Positions 33,413-44,668 of a stretch of 64,000 nt of DNA are shown piece by piece; the stretch's first letter is position 1, and each line of letters begins with the position of its first letter. The stretch is from Branchinecta lynchi (taxonomy: Eukaryota > Arthropoda > Branchiopoda > Anostraca > Branchinectidae): assembly GCA_023053575.1 (NCBI GenBank), contig JAKZAP010000021.1, positions 5,291,790 to 5,355,789 of the forward strand, read 5' to 3'. The notes under the pieces are model-generated. The model was not told where the DNA came from, searched no databases, and worked only from the letters and a program-made list of their open reading frames with translations. Both the position numbers and the translations under genes were made by a program.

Positions 33413-34710
33413 CTGTGTATTATATTTTGTAGTATCTTATAATGAGCAAAAGCACAAGGATTTTTCCAGGGTTCTAGAAACTGGTTTGGTTTCAAAATGC
33501 TGGCTAATCCTGCCTGGGTGGGATAAACATCCAGGTCAAATTGGCTAACTATTAATGGGGAAGACGTTTAGCTAAATCACATAATAAGATAGCAAAGAAT
33601 GCAGTCCACTTTGACTAACCAACAGTTGGATCTTCACTGAGAATGACATCGTACAAACTTAAATTTACAGTAGACCCCCAGCACAGGTATGCTTCTCTAA
33701 AAGTAGACCACTTTTGTTTTATTTTGTGGTTGTAAGTCAGGAAACGCGAAAAAATACATTAGCATCACCTAAGAGCCCATCATCTAACATATCTTTTGAT
33801 ACTGTGGAAAAATGTGAAGGAATTATTAACTGTTTCAATACTTTGGATTTTGTACCTGGCCCCTGAATGTTCAAAATCAACTGAGAACTTGTGTCCTAAA
33901 CATACGTTCATGATTTCAGAATCACTTTATTATTCTTGGTTAATCATTATCTGAAAACATTTACAAATCTGTTTACATTAGAGGTATGCTTATTTGAATA
34001 CCTCTCTAACTGTTTCACAACCCTGGCTTTGTAACTTGCTTATAAAACGGTCAAATAGAAAGGAAAAATAACAAACTTGATATAAGCTAATAGCCAACTA
34101 GGCTATGTCTAGTTATCCAAGCATAAACTTTAAGTAGAAATTCAATTAAATTGTAATATACTTTGAATTTACGAACGTGGTTCTCTATTTAAGGTGTCTG
34201 TTGATTCGAACATCCATCTTATTGGTTGAATGTGCATTCCTCTTGGTAAAGTATTTTGTGAAAGAAAACCAGGTGGCACCTGAGTCGCTAATAGCAAAAT
34301 ACCATGAGAAAAACATGAATGTGGAAAACATTTTTGGCAAGTATTTTACAGTAAAAATGCCTGATTTCTTTTAGTTTTTTCTTCAACCACCGTTCACTTT
34401 TAGGGGATGTCGAAATACCTCTACTAAGGTTTGTGTTGCATACACCCTTAATACTGCACTGTTTTTCAAAGTCAGTTTTACATTAATTCAAATCCGAATG
34501 ATTCAAATCTGCAGAGATTTCTCGGCTGAAAATGAGTCTACAAATCTGCGCAGATCGAGTCGGTCCCCGCTGACAGGGTTCTTGCGCTTGCTCTTCCATG
34601 TTTTTCCCTGACTTCCCTGACCTTTTTTGGTGATTTTCCCTGAACTTTTCCAGCAGTTTTCAAACACCTTTCGATTACCTCAGTGAACATATTAACTCAT
34701 TTACTGAAAA
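33413..34710. other. Intergenic unique sequence
   Basis: AT-rich. A short frame at 34177-34374 lacks supporting motifs. TTCCCTGAC-type motifs appear at 34600-34660 and again at 36140-36240, an old dispersed repeat. Confidence 0.4.
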
Positions 34711-35954
34711 AACAAGAGCTGGAAGCTCATTTGGCACTTGCAAGGCTGGGTCAGAGGATTAAAGTATGAACTCGTCAATTCGTGGGTTTGTTGTGATCAT
34801 ATGTAAGCAAAATCCTTGAGATAAGAACGGTCATGGGTCCTTGGAAATCACGAGAATGTATTGTTCGTAAAATCTATTTTATTTATGCCTTTGGGCCGTG
34901 ATGATGCACACTTTAAGGGCGCTAGAAATTCATCCGTAATAAACACTCCTGAAGCACAAATGATGATAAGCTCATTGGAATCAAGAAAATGTATATTTTG
35001 CTCTAAATTATTGTTTGTATTTTAAGAAACTCAGTTGTAAGCCCGATTTCCGGACTCCCCCCCCCCCTCTAACTCCCCCCACAGTGCCCAAATCCGATCC
35101 GGTTCTATCACTGAGTATCTAGTTCTTGGGCTTGTCCTTCCCACCAAGTTTCATCCCATTCGCTCGACTCTAGGCGTGTCACAAGATTTTCACTCCCCCC
35201 CCCAAAATTCATCGGATCTGGCTTTAAATGGGTCATTGGAGGCACGAGCTTTTTCCAAATATCAAGTTTTGTTAAGATCTGATCATCCGTTCCAATGTTA
35301 TACATTCCTCAAGATTACGGATTCCCTCTCCTTCCACTCCCCCCATGGTGGTCGGATGGGAAGTTGATTATTCCCAGGTTAATCTGGTCGGATCCCTTAC
35401 TTTCCTGTCAATTTTCATAGTCCTAGCCCACCTGGAAGTAACTTAACTCCGAATCATCGGAATTCCGGAATTCCACAGTGCACAAATCCGGTCCCGTTCT
35501 GTCAATGGTGTACCTAGGGCTTGTGCTTGTTCCTCCCACCAAGTTTCATCCCGATCGCTCCACGCTAAGCGTGTCACATGATTTCCGGCCCACCCCCCTT
35601 CTACTCCCCCCTACATTCATTGTATTCGGTCCACACTTGAAATAGGACATAAGAGACACGAGGCCTCTCCAAATATCAAGTCACTAAGACCGATCACCCG
35701 TTCGAAAGTTATGCATATCTCTAAATTGCGGATTCCGTCTCCCCTCCCTCCCCCCATGATGGTCGGATCGAGCAAGTGATTGTTTCCAAGTTAGTTTGGA
35801 CGGGTCCCTAATATGCCTGCCAAGTTTCATCATCCTAGCACACCTGGAAGTACCCTAACTCGCAAACACCAGACTGACTGACCGACCAACCGACAGACTG
35901 ACAGCAAAAAGTGTTCGGATTATGGCACTTGGTCGGAAGGCAAATGCTATAAAA
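34711..35954 (+). mobile_element. Family B copy B7
   Basis: AACAAGAGCTGGAAGCTC then TTTGGCACTTG and the GGCTGGGTCAGAGG 5' module variant; B monomers; ACTGACCGACCAACCGACAG; right hairpin TATGGCACTTGGTCGGAAGG CAAATGCTATAAAA with mismatches in the second arm. Confidence 0.87.
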
Positions 35955-36423
35955 CTGAACAAAACATCCATCAGCTTCGTAAAGCCGTTCAAACTGTACG
36001 AGAAATTAACGATGCGATTCCTCATTCTACAAACTGGGACGGCTCAAAGAACAGAGTTATCAACTCATAAACTTTGGACAGAGAACCGACGAAAAAGAAA
36101 CTTCCAGTAAAGAAAAACTTGATGCATAAGTATAGACTGAACTTTTCCATTAATTTCCCTGACCTTCTGCAACTTTTCACGTATCCCCTGACCTTTCCCT
36201 GATTACCCTGACCAAAAAAAATTCCCTGACTTTTCCCTGAATTCCAGAGCCGCATTAACCCTGCGCTGAGGTTCTGAAAATCCTCAAATCGATTAAATTG
36301 ACCAGTTCTGCAACAACTCAGTTTTAATTATGTTGGGCCAGTGTGAACTATCATGAGTTTGTTTTCAACATCTCAGGATTAAACTAAGCTATTTGGAAAG
36401 AAAGATAAAGTCTAGATGTCAAA
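35955..36423. other. Intergenic sequence with TTCCCTGAC repeats
   Basis: About 36130-36245 carries repeated CCCTGACCTTTCCCTGA motifs. No gene recognised. Confidence 0.4.
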
Positions 36424-38154
36424 ATAGTTGCATTTTTTGTCTCTGTTTTCTCTCTGTTTTATGTTTTTCCCATTTTTGTAAAAACACGGATCACGTTGTT
36501 TCTCATTTTCCCGTTTTTACGCTGTTCTTTGTTCTGTGTTCTCTGTTCCGCTGTCTGATTTGCGAAAACACTGTACTTGCTCTCCTAGCATGTTTTATCA
36601 CTGTTCAGATAGAAAATTGCAGAGAGATTCACAGATAGAAAATAAAGAATTCCAGAAGTTTGGAGGATAAAGCTGGTTCCTAAAGTATAGTCTTTTGGAA
36701 TATAATTTGCAGTTTAACAGATTTTCTGCTTACGACCTGGTCAGGCTCCTAAATTTGTGTTTTCGTTAGAACAGCGACAAAACACGAAACACGGAACATT
36801 GTATGTAAAACACTGTTTTTTACCCAAACCAGACAACTGTGAACACAGAATACGGAACAGGAACCAGAGACAAAAAATGGAACTAACGACATCAGTCAGA
36901 TCTATTTTTTTTCTGCCAAAAAATAACAAAAAAACATCTGTTTGAAGTCTTTTTCCTTTTTTTTAAGTGCAATAAAAAACTTATTTAGATTATTTTTATA
37001 GTCAACAGCACAAAAAATACCAGTATATTAGTTGCATTTTTTGTGTCTGGTTTGTGTTCTGTGTTCATAGTTGTCTGGTTTGAGGTAAAATACAGTGTTT
37101 TCTTCAGTCATGCACAAATCCTCAATTTTTGGGCATGGTGCCCCAACGTCTGGGCATGCCCGAACGTATGGGCATGGTACCCATACGTTGGAGCACCATG
37201 CTCTGGAGCATGGGCATGGTACCCCTGTGAAATTTGGATAAACTGAGACTGGTTACATACCTAAATAGGGCCTTCTCCCTGTCCTAGATCAAAAAATACC
37301 TGATTTTACTTTCTATCCAACCTCATTTTCCAATTTACAAAATGTTAGAGCACTTCTAAGATACATAGAGTTTTTTGGAGGCCACTTCTCTTCTAGTGGG
37401 CTTATCCTATCCTTTTTCAGAAAATTGCTGCTAGGTAGCATGGATGAGGCAAGCTTTTCAATCTGTTCACTGGAGCAAATATTTCCTTTAGATTGTTTGC
37501 CTTTTATTGTATTTATTTTGAGTTATTTTTTTTTTACCTGTTTTTACTCTGACTTTTTACTTTTTGACAACATGGAAAAGGATTGAGTAATTTAGTGGCA
37601 ACTACCTGTAAAAGGATAGGGTAAACCCACTGGGAAAGAAGTGGCCTCCACAAAACTCTCTGTATCTTGAAAGTGCTCTAACATTTTGGAAATTGGAAAA
37701 TGAGGTAGGATAGACAGTGAAATCAGGTATCTTTTGATCTAGGACAGGGAGAAGGCCCTATTTAGGTATGTAACCAGTCTCAGTTTATCCAAATTTCACA
37801 GGGGTACCATGCCCATGCTCCAGAGCATGGTGCTCCAACGTATGGGTACCATGCCCATACGTTCGGGCATGCCCAGACGTTGGGGCACCATGCCCAAAAA
37901 TTGAGGATTTGTGCATGACTGGTTTTCTTATACTGTTCCGTGTTTTGTTGCTGTTCTGACAAAAACACAACTTTCGGATACTAAGCATGTCTTAAGCGGA
38001 AAATCTGTTAAATAAAAAATTATATTCAACACACAAACAGCGTAAAAAAATGGGAAAAATGAGAAACAGCGTGTTGCATGTTTAGACAAAAATGGGAAAA
38101 ATATAAAACAGAGAGAAAACAGCGATCAGAGCAGAGATAAAAAATGCAACTATT
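36424..38154. mobile_element. Large palindromic element (outer arms)
   Basis: The left end AATAGTTGCATTTTTTGTCTC is inverted at the right end as GAGATAAAAAATGCAACTATT. About 120 bp of outer arm are complementary (TTTCCCATTTTTGT, CTGTTTTCTCTCTGTTTTAT). Further internal inverted pieces occur at 36767-36893 versus 37030-37104. It ends about 490 bp before the gene 3 ATG. A second long palindrome is nested inside. Confidence 0.8.
37105..37921. mobile_element. Nested long-TIR element, 817 bp
   Basis: Arms of about 300 bp: 37105-37430 and 37618-37921. They begin CAGTCATGCACAAATCCTC and carry serial GGGCATGG / CCATGCCC words (ACGTATGGGCATGG, GGAGCATGGGCATGG), then TACCTGATTTTACTTTCTATCC and AGAGCACTT. 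A truncated relative is at 48055-48459. No transposase is seen. Confidence 0.85.
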
Positions 38155-38645
38155 GTGGGGAACATAATTCACACAATAAACTTGTGGCGCTTTGAGCGAA
38201 CTCGGCAATTTATTGCAACCTCGATAACATTCACGGGATCCCCCCCCCCCATATTTGTGACAATTTTTGATGACCCTGCTCTGCTGTGGTGCAGATTTCG
38301 TATAACAAATTATATAAGCCTGAAAGGTAAATACCTTAGATCAATATTGTCTTAAGTTTAAGCCTAGCCAAGTAACACAATGAACAGCCTAAACAGTCTA
38401 GTTCATCATCAGAAATTCTGAAACAAATTCCCATTTATTCATCTGTTTCTTCTCGAATCCGTCCGGGATTCCCACTCTTGCCGCTGATGGTGTAGATTTT
38501 TCATTCTCAAATACCGCGAACTTTTAAAATGCATATACGGCACGGTTTCAACGTTTCATCAACGACTTAAACGCATGTTTAGCGTGTATTACCTTACAAC
38601 AACAACAGGAAAAGTTTTCAGTTTACAAATTGTTAATCATTCCTA
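38155..38645 (+). promoter_or_regulatory. Immediate upstream region of gene 3 (position only)
   Basis: About 490 bp between the palindromic element and the gene 3 ATG. It must contain the 5' UTR and possibly the promoter unless an upstream exon exists. An in-frame TAA lies at 38634. No TATA box or initiator can be confidently assigned. Confidence 0.3.
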
Positions 38646-38855
38646 ATGGCTCCAAAAAGACGCAGGAAGGCATCACATGGGGAGGCTGGTGAATACTCTC
38701 AGCCTGGAGATCATGTGTCAGTTCTCATTCACTGCTCTGGAGATGAGACATTCCTGCTGTGTGATGATGAAGAAGGTAAAGGCCTCTGGTTTCCAGGTTC
38801 GATTGTACCAAAGGAACACACATGGGAGAATGCAGCAACCGAAGCTGTCAAGCAT
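38646..38855 (+). CDS. Gene 3, exon 1: Nudix-fold-like protein with degenerate Nudix box
   Basis: Start exon of a five-exon gene (38646-38855, 42388-42519, 44669-44924, 47599-47718, 52103-52305) giving about 306 aa. An in-frame TAA at 38634 supports this ATG. The first 70 codons contain a basic N-terminus (KRRRK, possible nuclear signal), then FLLCDDEEGKGLWFPGSIVP and E-HTWENAATEAVKH. GLWFPG...PKE...AATEAVKH aligns with the start of a Nudix box (G-x5-E-x7-RE), but the second half reads TEAVKH rather than REUxEE, so the metal-binding glutamates are missing. The best reading is a Nudix-fold protein that probably does not hydrolyse substrates by the usual mechanism. The donor is CAT|gtaagt, phase 0. 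The family match is by eye only. Confidence 0.68.
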
Positions 38856-38917
38856 GTAAGTTCAGATTGGTTCAGATACCAAGTTGATTGTTTCACCCGT
38901 TTCACCCCAGCTCAGTT

Positions 38918-39221
38918 CCCGATGAAAAATTTGTAGCCTGCGTAGTAGTATGGTAGTAGTACGAAAACGTTGCATGTAATACTATGTAATAGCAAAGAGT
39001 ACTATCATTTAATGTGCCTGAGACTGGTCCAGTCTTATGTAGTAATATTTAGTAGCATCTGGTCATGCCATAGTAGCATCCAGTCTTGCTAATAGGAACA
39101 TATAGCAGTATGCAGTAACAAGGTAGCCTTGAAGTAGAAGCATGTAGTACCATTGGTAGTACTGCATGCTACTTTTTCTTACTACTTCATAGTACTATTT
39201 TGAGGTAAATTTTTCATCGGG
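38918..39221. mobile_element. CCCGATGAAAAATT MITE, copy 1 (intron 1 of gene 3)
   Basis: TIRs CCCGATGAAAAATTT / AAATTTTTCATCGGG. The interior is rich in GTAGTA/TACTAC. TT on both sides may be a 2-bp target duplication. Copy 2 at 45408-45696. Confidence 0.8.
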
Positions 39222-39440
39222 TTGGGCACCAGACTCTTTGGAGAATTCCCCTCCAGAGGGGATCCCCTGCACAGGTGAAAAAGAATCCCACGTGGAGGAG
39301 AGAGTGTTGGGGGGAAAGTGTGAGCGGTTGGGAAAACTGCACTTTTCCCCCAACAACATCTCCACCACAGGGGATTCTTTTTCACCTGTGCAGGGGATTC
39401 CCCTGTGGAGGGGAATTCTCCAAAAAGTCTGGTGCCCAAC
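39221..39440. mobile_element. 220-bp MITE with ~70-bp TIRs
   Basis: GTTGGGCACCAGACTCTTTG GAGAATTCCCC...CACAGGTGAAAAAGAATCCC, inverted at the right as GGGATTCTTTTTCACCTGTG...GAGGGGAATTCTCC...AGTCTGGTGCCCAAC. It abuts the previous MITE directly. Confidence 0.85.
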
Positions 39441-39635
39441 TGCAGCTGGCCCAGTCCTGTTGCCCTAGGTCTGGCAGAGGCCTGGTCTGTCCCAGGACAA
39501 AACATTTCCATGTCGTGACGTCTCAGTGGTTTCTTCATAGGCTAAATCAAACTATATTGGTGTAATATGTCATTGGCATTGCAGTGGACTCATAACTGAT
39601 CAGTTCTAGGTCTTTGAAGCAATGTGCAGATCTGA

Positions 39636-39735
39636 AGCACCAATATGCTCCTCAGTCTGAGGAGCATATTGGTGCTGAGGCTTAGAGAAAGGGGACTGAG
39701 GAGCATATTGGTGCTGAGGCTTAGAGAAAGGGGAA
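39636..39735. repeat. 41-bp palindrome plus ~40-bp tandem repeat
   Basis: AGCACCAATATGCTCCTCAG is followed at once by its inverse CTGAGGAGCATATTGGTGCT. The second arm then repeats with GAGGCTTAGAGAAAGGGGA as two tandem units (about 39657-39735). Confidence 0.8.
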
Positions 39736-39991
39736 GCCGGCTGTGGCTCAGAGAGAGTCAAACAAAGAGGATGCAAAAATTTGCATAGTGTGATTATGGT
39801 GGATAAAATTGATGTGGGAAGCGAGGAAACGAAAGAGATGGAACAATTAGTTAGGTAGAGAGACACAGTAAGTATAGGTAAGATGCGTTTGAGTTATTAA
39901 CAAAATTCTTTAGACGTTTAGTAGTAAATATTATCAAAGTAACTATCAAACAAAAGCAAGATCAATGAGTGCAGCAGTCTAGTACACTATA

Positions 39992-40886
39992 TTATTTTGA
40001 AACAGCTAATGTAATAGTCGATAATGGGGTAAGAAGACATGCTGAACACGATGGTGAAAATCATTTTGTCATCGGTCAAGTAGTTCGCCGGCCAATACCG
40101 GAAAGTTCGTTAAAAGTAAAAGTTTTATTTGAAGTTGATTAGATGTTCGATTTAGGGGTAGGAAGACATGCTGAAGACGATTGTCAAAACCATTTTCTCG
40201 ACGGACAATTAGTTCGCCCGGAATCCGGCCCAAACCGGAAAGTTTGTTAAAATTAAAAGTTTTATTTGGAGTTGATTAGGTGTTCGATTTAGGGCAAGAA
40301 GACATACTTACGTGAAATAGTTTTCTGCCCTGACATGTAGTTCGCCCGGAATCCGGCCAAAACCGGAAAATTGTTAGAAGTTAAAGTTTTATTTCTAGTT
40401 GATTAGAGAAGCGATTTAGGGGTAAGAAGAAATGCCGAATTCGTGTGTGACAATCAGATTTTACCCGGACATATAGTTCGACCGGAATCCGGCTGGAGTC
40501 GGAAAATTTGTTGCAAATTAAATTTTTATTTGAAGTTGATTAGATGTTCATTATTGGGGAAAGAAGATACCGTGAGCTCGTTTTCGAGCTTTCTTTTTTC
40601 GCCGGACAAGTAGTTGTGGAGTTCGGCCGAAAACCGGGAAATTGGCAGAAGTGGCAGGAAGTTTTCGTCAAAACAGATATGACTTGTAGGGGTAAACACA
40701 CATGCTGAATCCATATCCGAACTTGGTTTTCTCAGATGATTAGCTATTTGGCCTTAATCTGTTTCTGAATTTTAATTGTAAAAATGTTCAAGGAGTCTGG
40801 CGATGACTGGATCTGGCTAAGACAAGACCTAGTTGTCTGGATCAGATATTGAATTTTGGGATCCCATCGAAACCTGTGGTCTTATT
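39992..40886 (-). mobile_element. Family A copy A5, missing its microsatellite end
   Basis: Starts inside the element at GAAACAGCTAATGTAATAG; about five reversed monomers; ends GGGATCCCATCGAAACC then GGTCTTATT. The GACGGAC/TTGCGAT end is deleted. Confidence 0.87.
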
Positions 40887-42387
40887 CTTCCTAGCAGCCA
40901 ACCAGAATATTGGCTCTTGGGGCACTCTACATGGAAAATAGATAGGGTGCTGTTAGGTTTTGCATCTCCATTATCAGTTGAGCCCTTTTGTTTTTGTTGT
41001 GAAAAATTCGATAAGGATTGTCTTTGATTTCTCTAATTCATGGTAGTAATTTCCGCCCTGTCCGAGCTGGTGCTCAGTTGTGATGACAGAAACTGTGTTT
41101 TTCATGCATGCACTGTATACTGAAATCCATGCACCATGCACGAAACCCAAGGTACAGTGCTTGAACGTTTAGCACCCAGGCATGGTGCTAGACATTTGAG
41201 CACCATGCCTGAAAAAGGGCTAGTGTACTAGACTGGAGTGCAGTGTAAACTAACACACAAATAAACCAAATTAAATAAAGGTAAAACTATAACTGACAAA
41301 CTACTAAATCTTAGAGCTTTCTTTAAGAAATGGCTATAGCCGGGAGCAACACTTTGGTTTGTTTCTTTACTTTCCATTAAATGCGCCAGCCAGCCCATCC
41401 TGGATATCAAAATGTTATATTCCAAGAACATTTTTGTCTTGACTGATGATGCAATCAGTAATTTCATAGGCCTAGCTGTCCCTCAGTGGTGAAATTTTTT
41501 TATCTATAACCAGGTACGTTTTGCCATGGGGACGTTTTACCCTGGGATGTTTTGTCATGGGGACGTTTTGTCTTGTGATTTTGTCATGGAGACATTTTTT
41601 CTCGGGGACATATCGCCGACAACCCGGCTAGCTAACCAACACCTCAAGGGCTATGAATCAGTCTACCATAGCTATGCTTATTTGAACAGTTGTTGTATCT
41701 GAAGATGGATCGTACACTGTAGTCTTAGGGTAGAGAGGGTAACTACGGGCGGTAGTAGACACAGTTTGAGGTAGCGTAACCGTAGCGTGTAAGGCGGCGG
41801 GTAAGTAAGGGCGGTAGTAGACAAGGTTTACGTTAACATATAGTGGTTTTATTTCTGACTTACTCTTTATAAAGGCAATCCCAATCCGGGTAAATAATAT
41901 CACGATCGATAACGATAATAGACTAAGTCATGCGTGACTTACAAAATATGAAAGACGAAAGACCCAGCGCTAAGACTGGAAAAAGTTTATATACTCCTAA
42001 CTGCACAAGTGAAGGTCCTGACGTAACATACAATTTAGCTTCCTGACCGGAAACTATCTGATGTCGACGTAGTATGGAATTTAGCAATATCCAACTGACG
42101 TGGACTTCAGTTTAACAGGATGTTGTTTAGTTCTGAGTCTTCATTTGTGCAATTAGATTCGAAGTACCAAAGGATCATGTTCACTTCGGTATGTACATAT
42201 AGTTAGTTAAGCACTTGACATAGAGACCGACACAACAGTCCTCTAACCTTTAACGAATTAGACCAGACTGCCTTTTTTGGTTTATTTAAGAAAAATTTGT
42301 GGCCAAACATCAGCCTAAGATTTTAGGTTGTGCAAGTTTATCACAGATGAAACCAGTGTCAGTACCTACACTAATTTTTTTTTTTAG
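40887..42387. other. Intron 1 of gene 3
   Basis: Contains CATGGTGC/GCACCATGC words at 41100-41215, reminiscent of the nested palindrome ends, and a ~16-bp minisatellite (GGGGACGTTTTGTCAT) at 41517-41612. No exon recognised. Confidence 0.45.
41517..41612. repeat. GGGACGTTTTGTCAT minisatellite
   Basis: Four to five degenerate copies of GGGGACGTTTTGTCATG in tandem. Confidence 0.7.
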
Positions 42388-42519
42388 CTGTTTAGCCGTG
42401 CCGTGGAAGTTACGAAACTCATTCGGCTGAACCGCATTTGGAGCACTACCTTTAACCAGTTTGTTTCCCATGCATTTTTTGTTCTTGACATTGTCCAAGA
42501 GGTTAAGAGAGCATGTAAG
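42388..42519 (+). CDS. Gene 3, exon 2
   Basis: A 132-bp exon with a strong acceptor (T-tract then tag) and donor AAG|gtaaga, phase 0-0, so it fits between exons 1 and 3 without shifting frame. It encodes LFSRAVEVTKLIRLNRIW, then NQFVSHAFFVLDIVQEV and KRACK. The HAFFVLDI strand followed by exon 3 EKWMTVDQI resembles the late beta strands and the W-(V/M)-x-x-(D/E) turn of Nudix proteins, which supports its inclusion. Confidence 0.6.
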
Positions 42520-42959
42520 GTAAGAATTTAAGTGAGGTTTGGGGGGGGGGGGGCGGGTTGCACAAGCGGGAAAGGTTCTTTTTGTATTGGCGTAGCTAGG
42601 TTTAAGTTCCTAGGTTTTTTTACTCTTAACTCTTAAGTAATGCACAAACTTTAACAAGACAATACTCTGCACTTATAACTAAATCCAGGGTTTGAACTGG
42701 AGAAAAGAAGTACATCGAATGGTTCAACCCACTAGGGTTTGGGGGATAAATTTCCGAGTGTGTCGGCAGAATATTGTTATAGTGAAGGATAAAAAGTTTT
42801 TGGTTTGTTATCAGATACTGTTCTTAGCTGGGTAAGTAAAAGATGGGTAAAAATTAAATAGCCTGTGACTTCTCACTTGTCAGCTACTGCCTCTGCCATT
42901 TGAGGCAACTTAATTTATCGAATGCAATGTAGAATCTTGGAAACAATAACGGATGGACG

Positions 42960-43875
42960 TCAAATTGTCAATTCGGGTTCTAAAAAGGACTGGGATGTTC
43001 GCACGCTCTTTGTGCTGTTTGTTCCATTCTATTAGATGCAGAGTTTGGTAAGGAGTCTTTAGTGCTTGCAAGCCACGACGTTAGTAGGGCTTTCGACTCG
43101 CTTGTCCATGAGCATATTCTTTATACTGCTTGTGAGCGAGGAGTTCATCCATCTATAATCCGTGCTTACTAATCTAGTCGTTGTTATCCAAATCCCTGGT
43201 TTTCCGGATGCTCATCTTGTTGTGCCTGTTAAGAAAGGAGTAAGACAGGGGTTGGTAGTTTCGCCGCAACTATTCAGTAATGCTGTAATAGAATCTCAAA
43301 GTAATGTAAACCCGGCTTGTATTATTCGTGGAATTGACGTTAGTATTGTATGTTACGCGGATGACATTATGAACCCCAGTCGCACAGTTGCTCGTCTTAA
43401 AGAAAATTTTGATACGTTAACTGGTGAGTACAGCAGCGTAGGAATGAAATGTAACCCTGAAAAATCACAAGTTGTTCTATTTAATTGGAAAACTAGCCCT
43501 GATATAACTGTACGGCTAGGAAGTTCGAACGTCAGACCAGCAGATTCGCTGATTTATCTTGTCTACCAATCGGGACGTCCATCAGAGAGACCAGAGCACT
43601 GTTGATCAAACATAGTCGCAAAAAGATTGTGCATCTTATGATTCCATTGTGGCGGATAAGTTGCGTTTCAACCGTCTTATTCTCGCCACGATTTTTAACT
43701 TGGTGGCCCTGCCTCACATTTTATACATTGCACCTTTCGGGCGAATGTTAACTAACACTGATAAAAAATAAATTCTCTCTGTTTTTTTCGTTTCTATAAA
43801 TTCCTGCTCCACCTCCGTCCTTGGACCCGAAATAGTAAAATCGTCACTACTTAAAACATCACTGACCCACTTACA
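42960..43875 (+). pseudogene. Non-LTR retrotransposon fragment with reverse transcriptase core
   Basis: Shifting frames read KKDWDVRTLFVLF, then SHDVSRAFDSLVHEHILY (motif A, D...AFD), then VPVKKGVRQG (the KKGVRQG box) and IVCYADDIM (catalytic YADD, motif C). Further on are GMKCNPEKSQVV and, in another frame, DKLRFNRLILATIFNLVAL. At least two frameshifts and stops make it inactive. Truncated at both ends; the 3' side abuts a family J element. A CR1/Jockey-type LINE is likely, but the clade is not determined. It lies in intron 2 of gene 3. Confidence 0.85.
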
Positions 43876-44175
43876 GCCCGAGGCGTTACTAGCCAAAATG
43901 TTTGGGAGGGGGGGACGAAGCATTTACCGACTGGCTGGTAATTTTTAGCGACTTCCTCTGCAGAAAAAACAACTGTTTTCAGTAACAAAAATTACATTTT
44001 TGAGAAAAATCGACTGATTTTCAGAAAAAAACGACTGTTTTAATGAAAAAAAAATAAACTGTTTTGACGAAAAATCGGGGCGCTTCGCGCCGACACGGTT
44101 ATTTTTTTTTTACTGACTGTCCTACAGTATTGGGGGGGGGGGGTGTCCCCCCCCCCCCCCCCCCAGTCGTGATGC
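43876..44175 (+). mobile_element. Family J element with G-tract/C-tract hairpin
   Basis: Starts GAGGCGTTACTAGCCAAAAT GTTTGGG, then CGACTG-rich units; ends with a long G run, TGT, then a long C run (about 44130-44165). Homologues at 61912-62065, 27588-27820 and 28905-28965. Confidence 0.65.
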
Positions 44176-44365
44176 CCCTGCTTACAGCAGTTGGGCAACT
44201 TATACAGAAGTACAGCAATAACATTAAGCATCAATGGGAGAGCGTTCCTCTACAATAGGATAGTTTTGTAGATAGCATAATGTTTTCGTAGTCTCTAGTC
44301 CTCTTGTTATGGGGTTTCCGTCTTCTTTTCTTTCCTTAGTCCTACTCCGTCTATGCCATGTGCTT

Positions 44366-44469
44366 TCTCGGATTCCCAAAACGTTAGTGGAGGGATACCT
44401 ATGACATCGCAAAAATATCCGTCTGTCCGTCTATCTTTTGGGATCCCATCGAAACCTTTGGTCTTGTTG
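44366..44469 (-). mobile_element. Family A copy A8: termini-only derivative (~100 bp)
   Basis: GGATTCCCAAAACGTTAGTGG AGGGATACC...GACATCGCAAAAATATCCGTCTGTCCG joins directly to TTTTGGGATCCCATCGAAACC TTTGGTCTTGTT. Both ends are kept but the whole tandem array is gone. Confidence 0.88.
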
Positions 44470-44668
44470 ATGGGTGAAAAATAAAACTATTATTATTATT
44501 GTGAAAAGAGAAGAATTTGTGCCTGATCAGAAGTTAGTAGTTTTCAGATTCCAGACACTGGAAAATTAAAGAATAGTTACTAGTTTAGTTTGAAGTATGA
44601 GAACTTGGATTTGAATGCTGAATTACTTTTGCTGAACATACAAAACTTTCAGGTAAAGTATTTTGCAG

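Noticed and set aside
41658..41903. 81-aa minus-strand open frame
   Set aside because: It covers a short direct repeat (GGGCGGTAGTAGACA); no motif or splice context.
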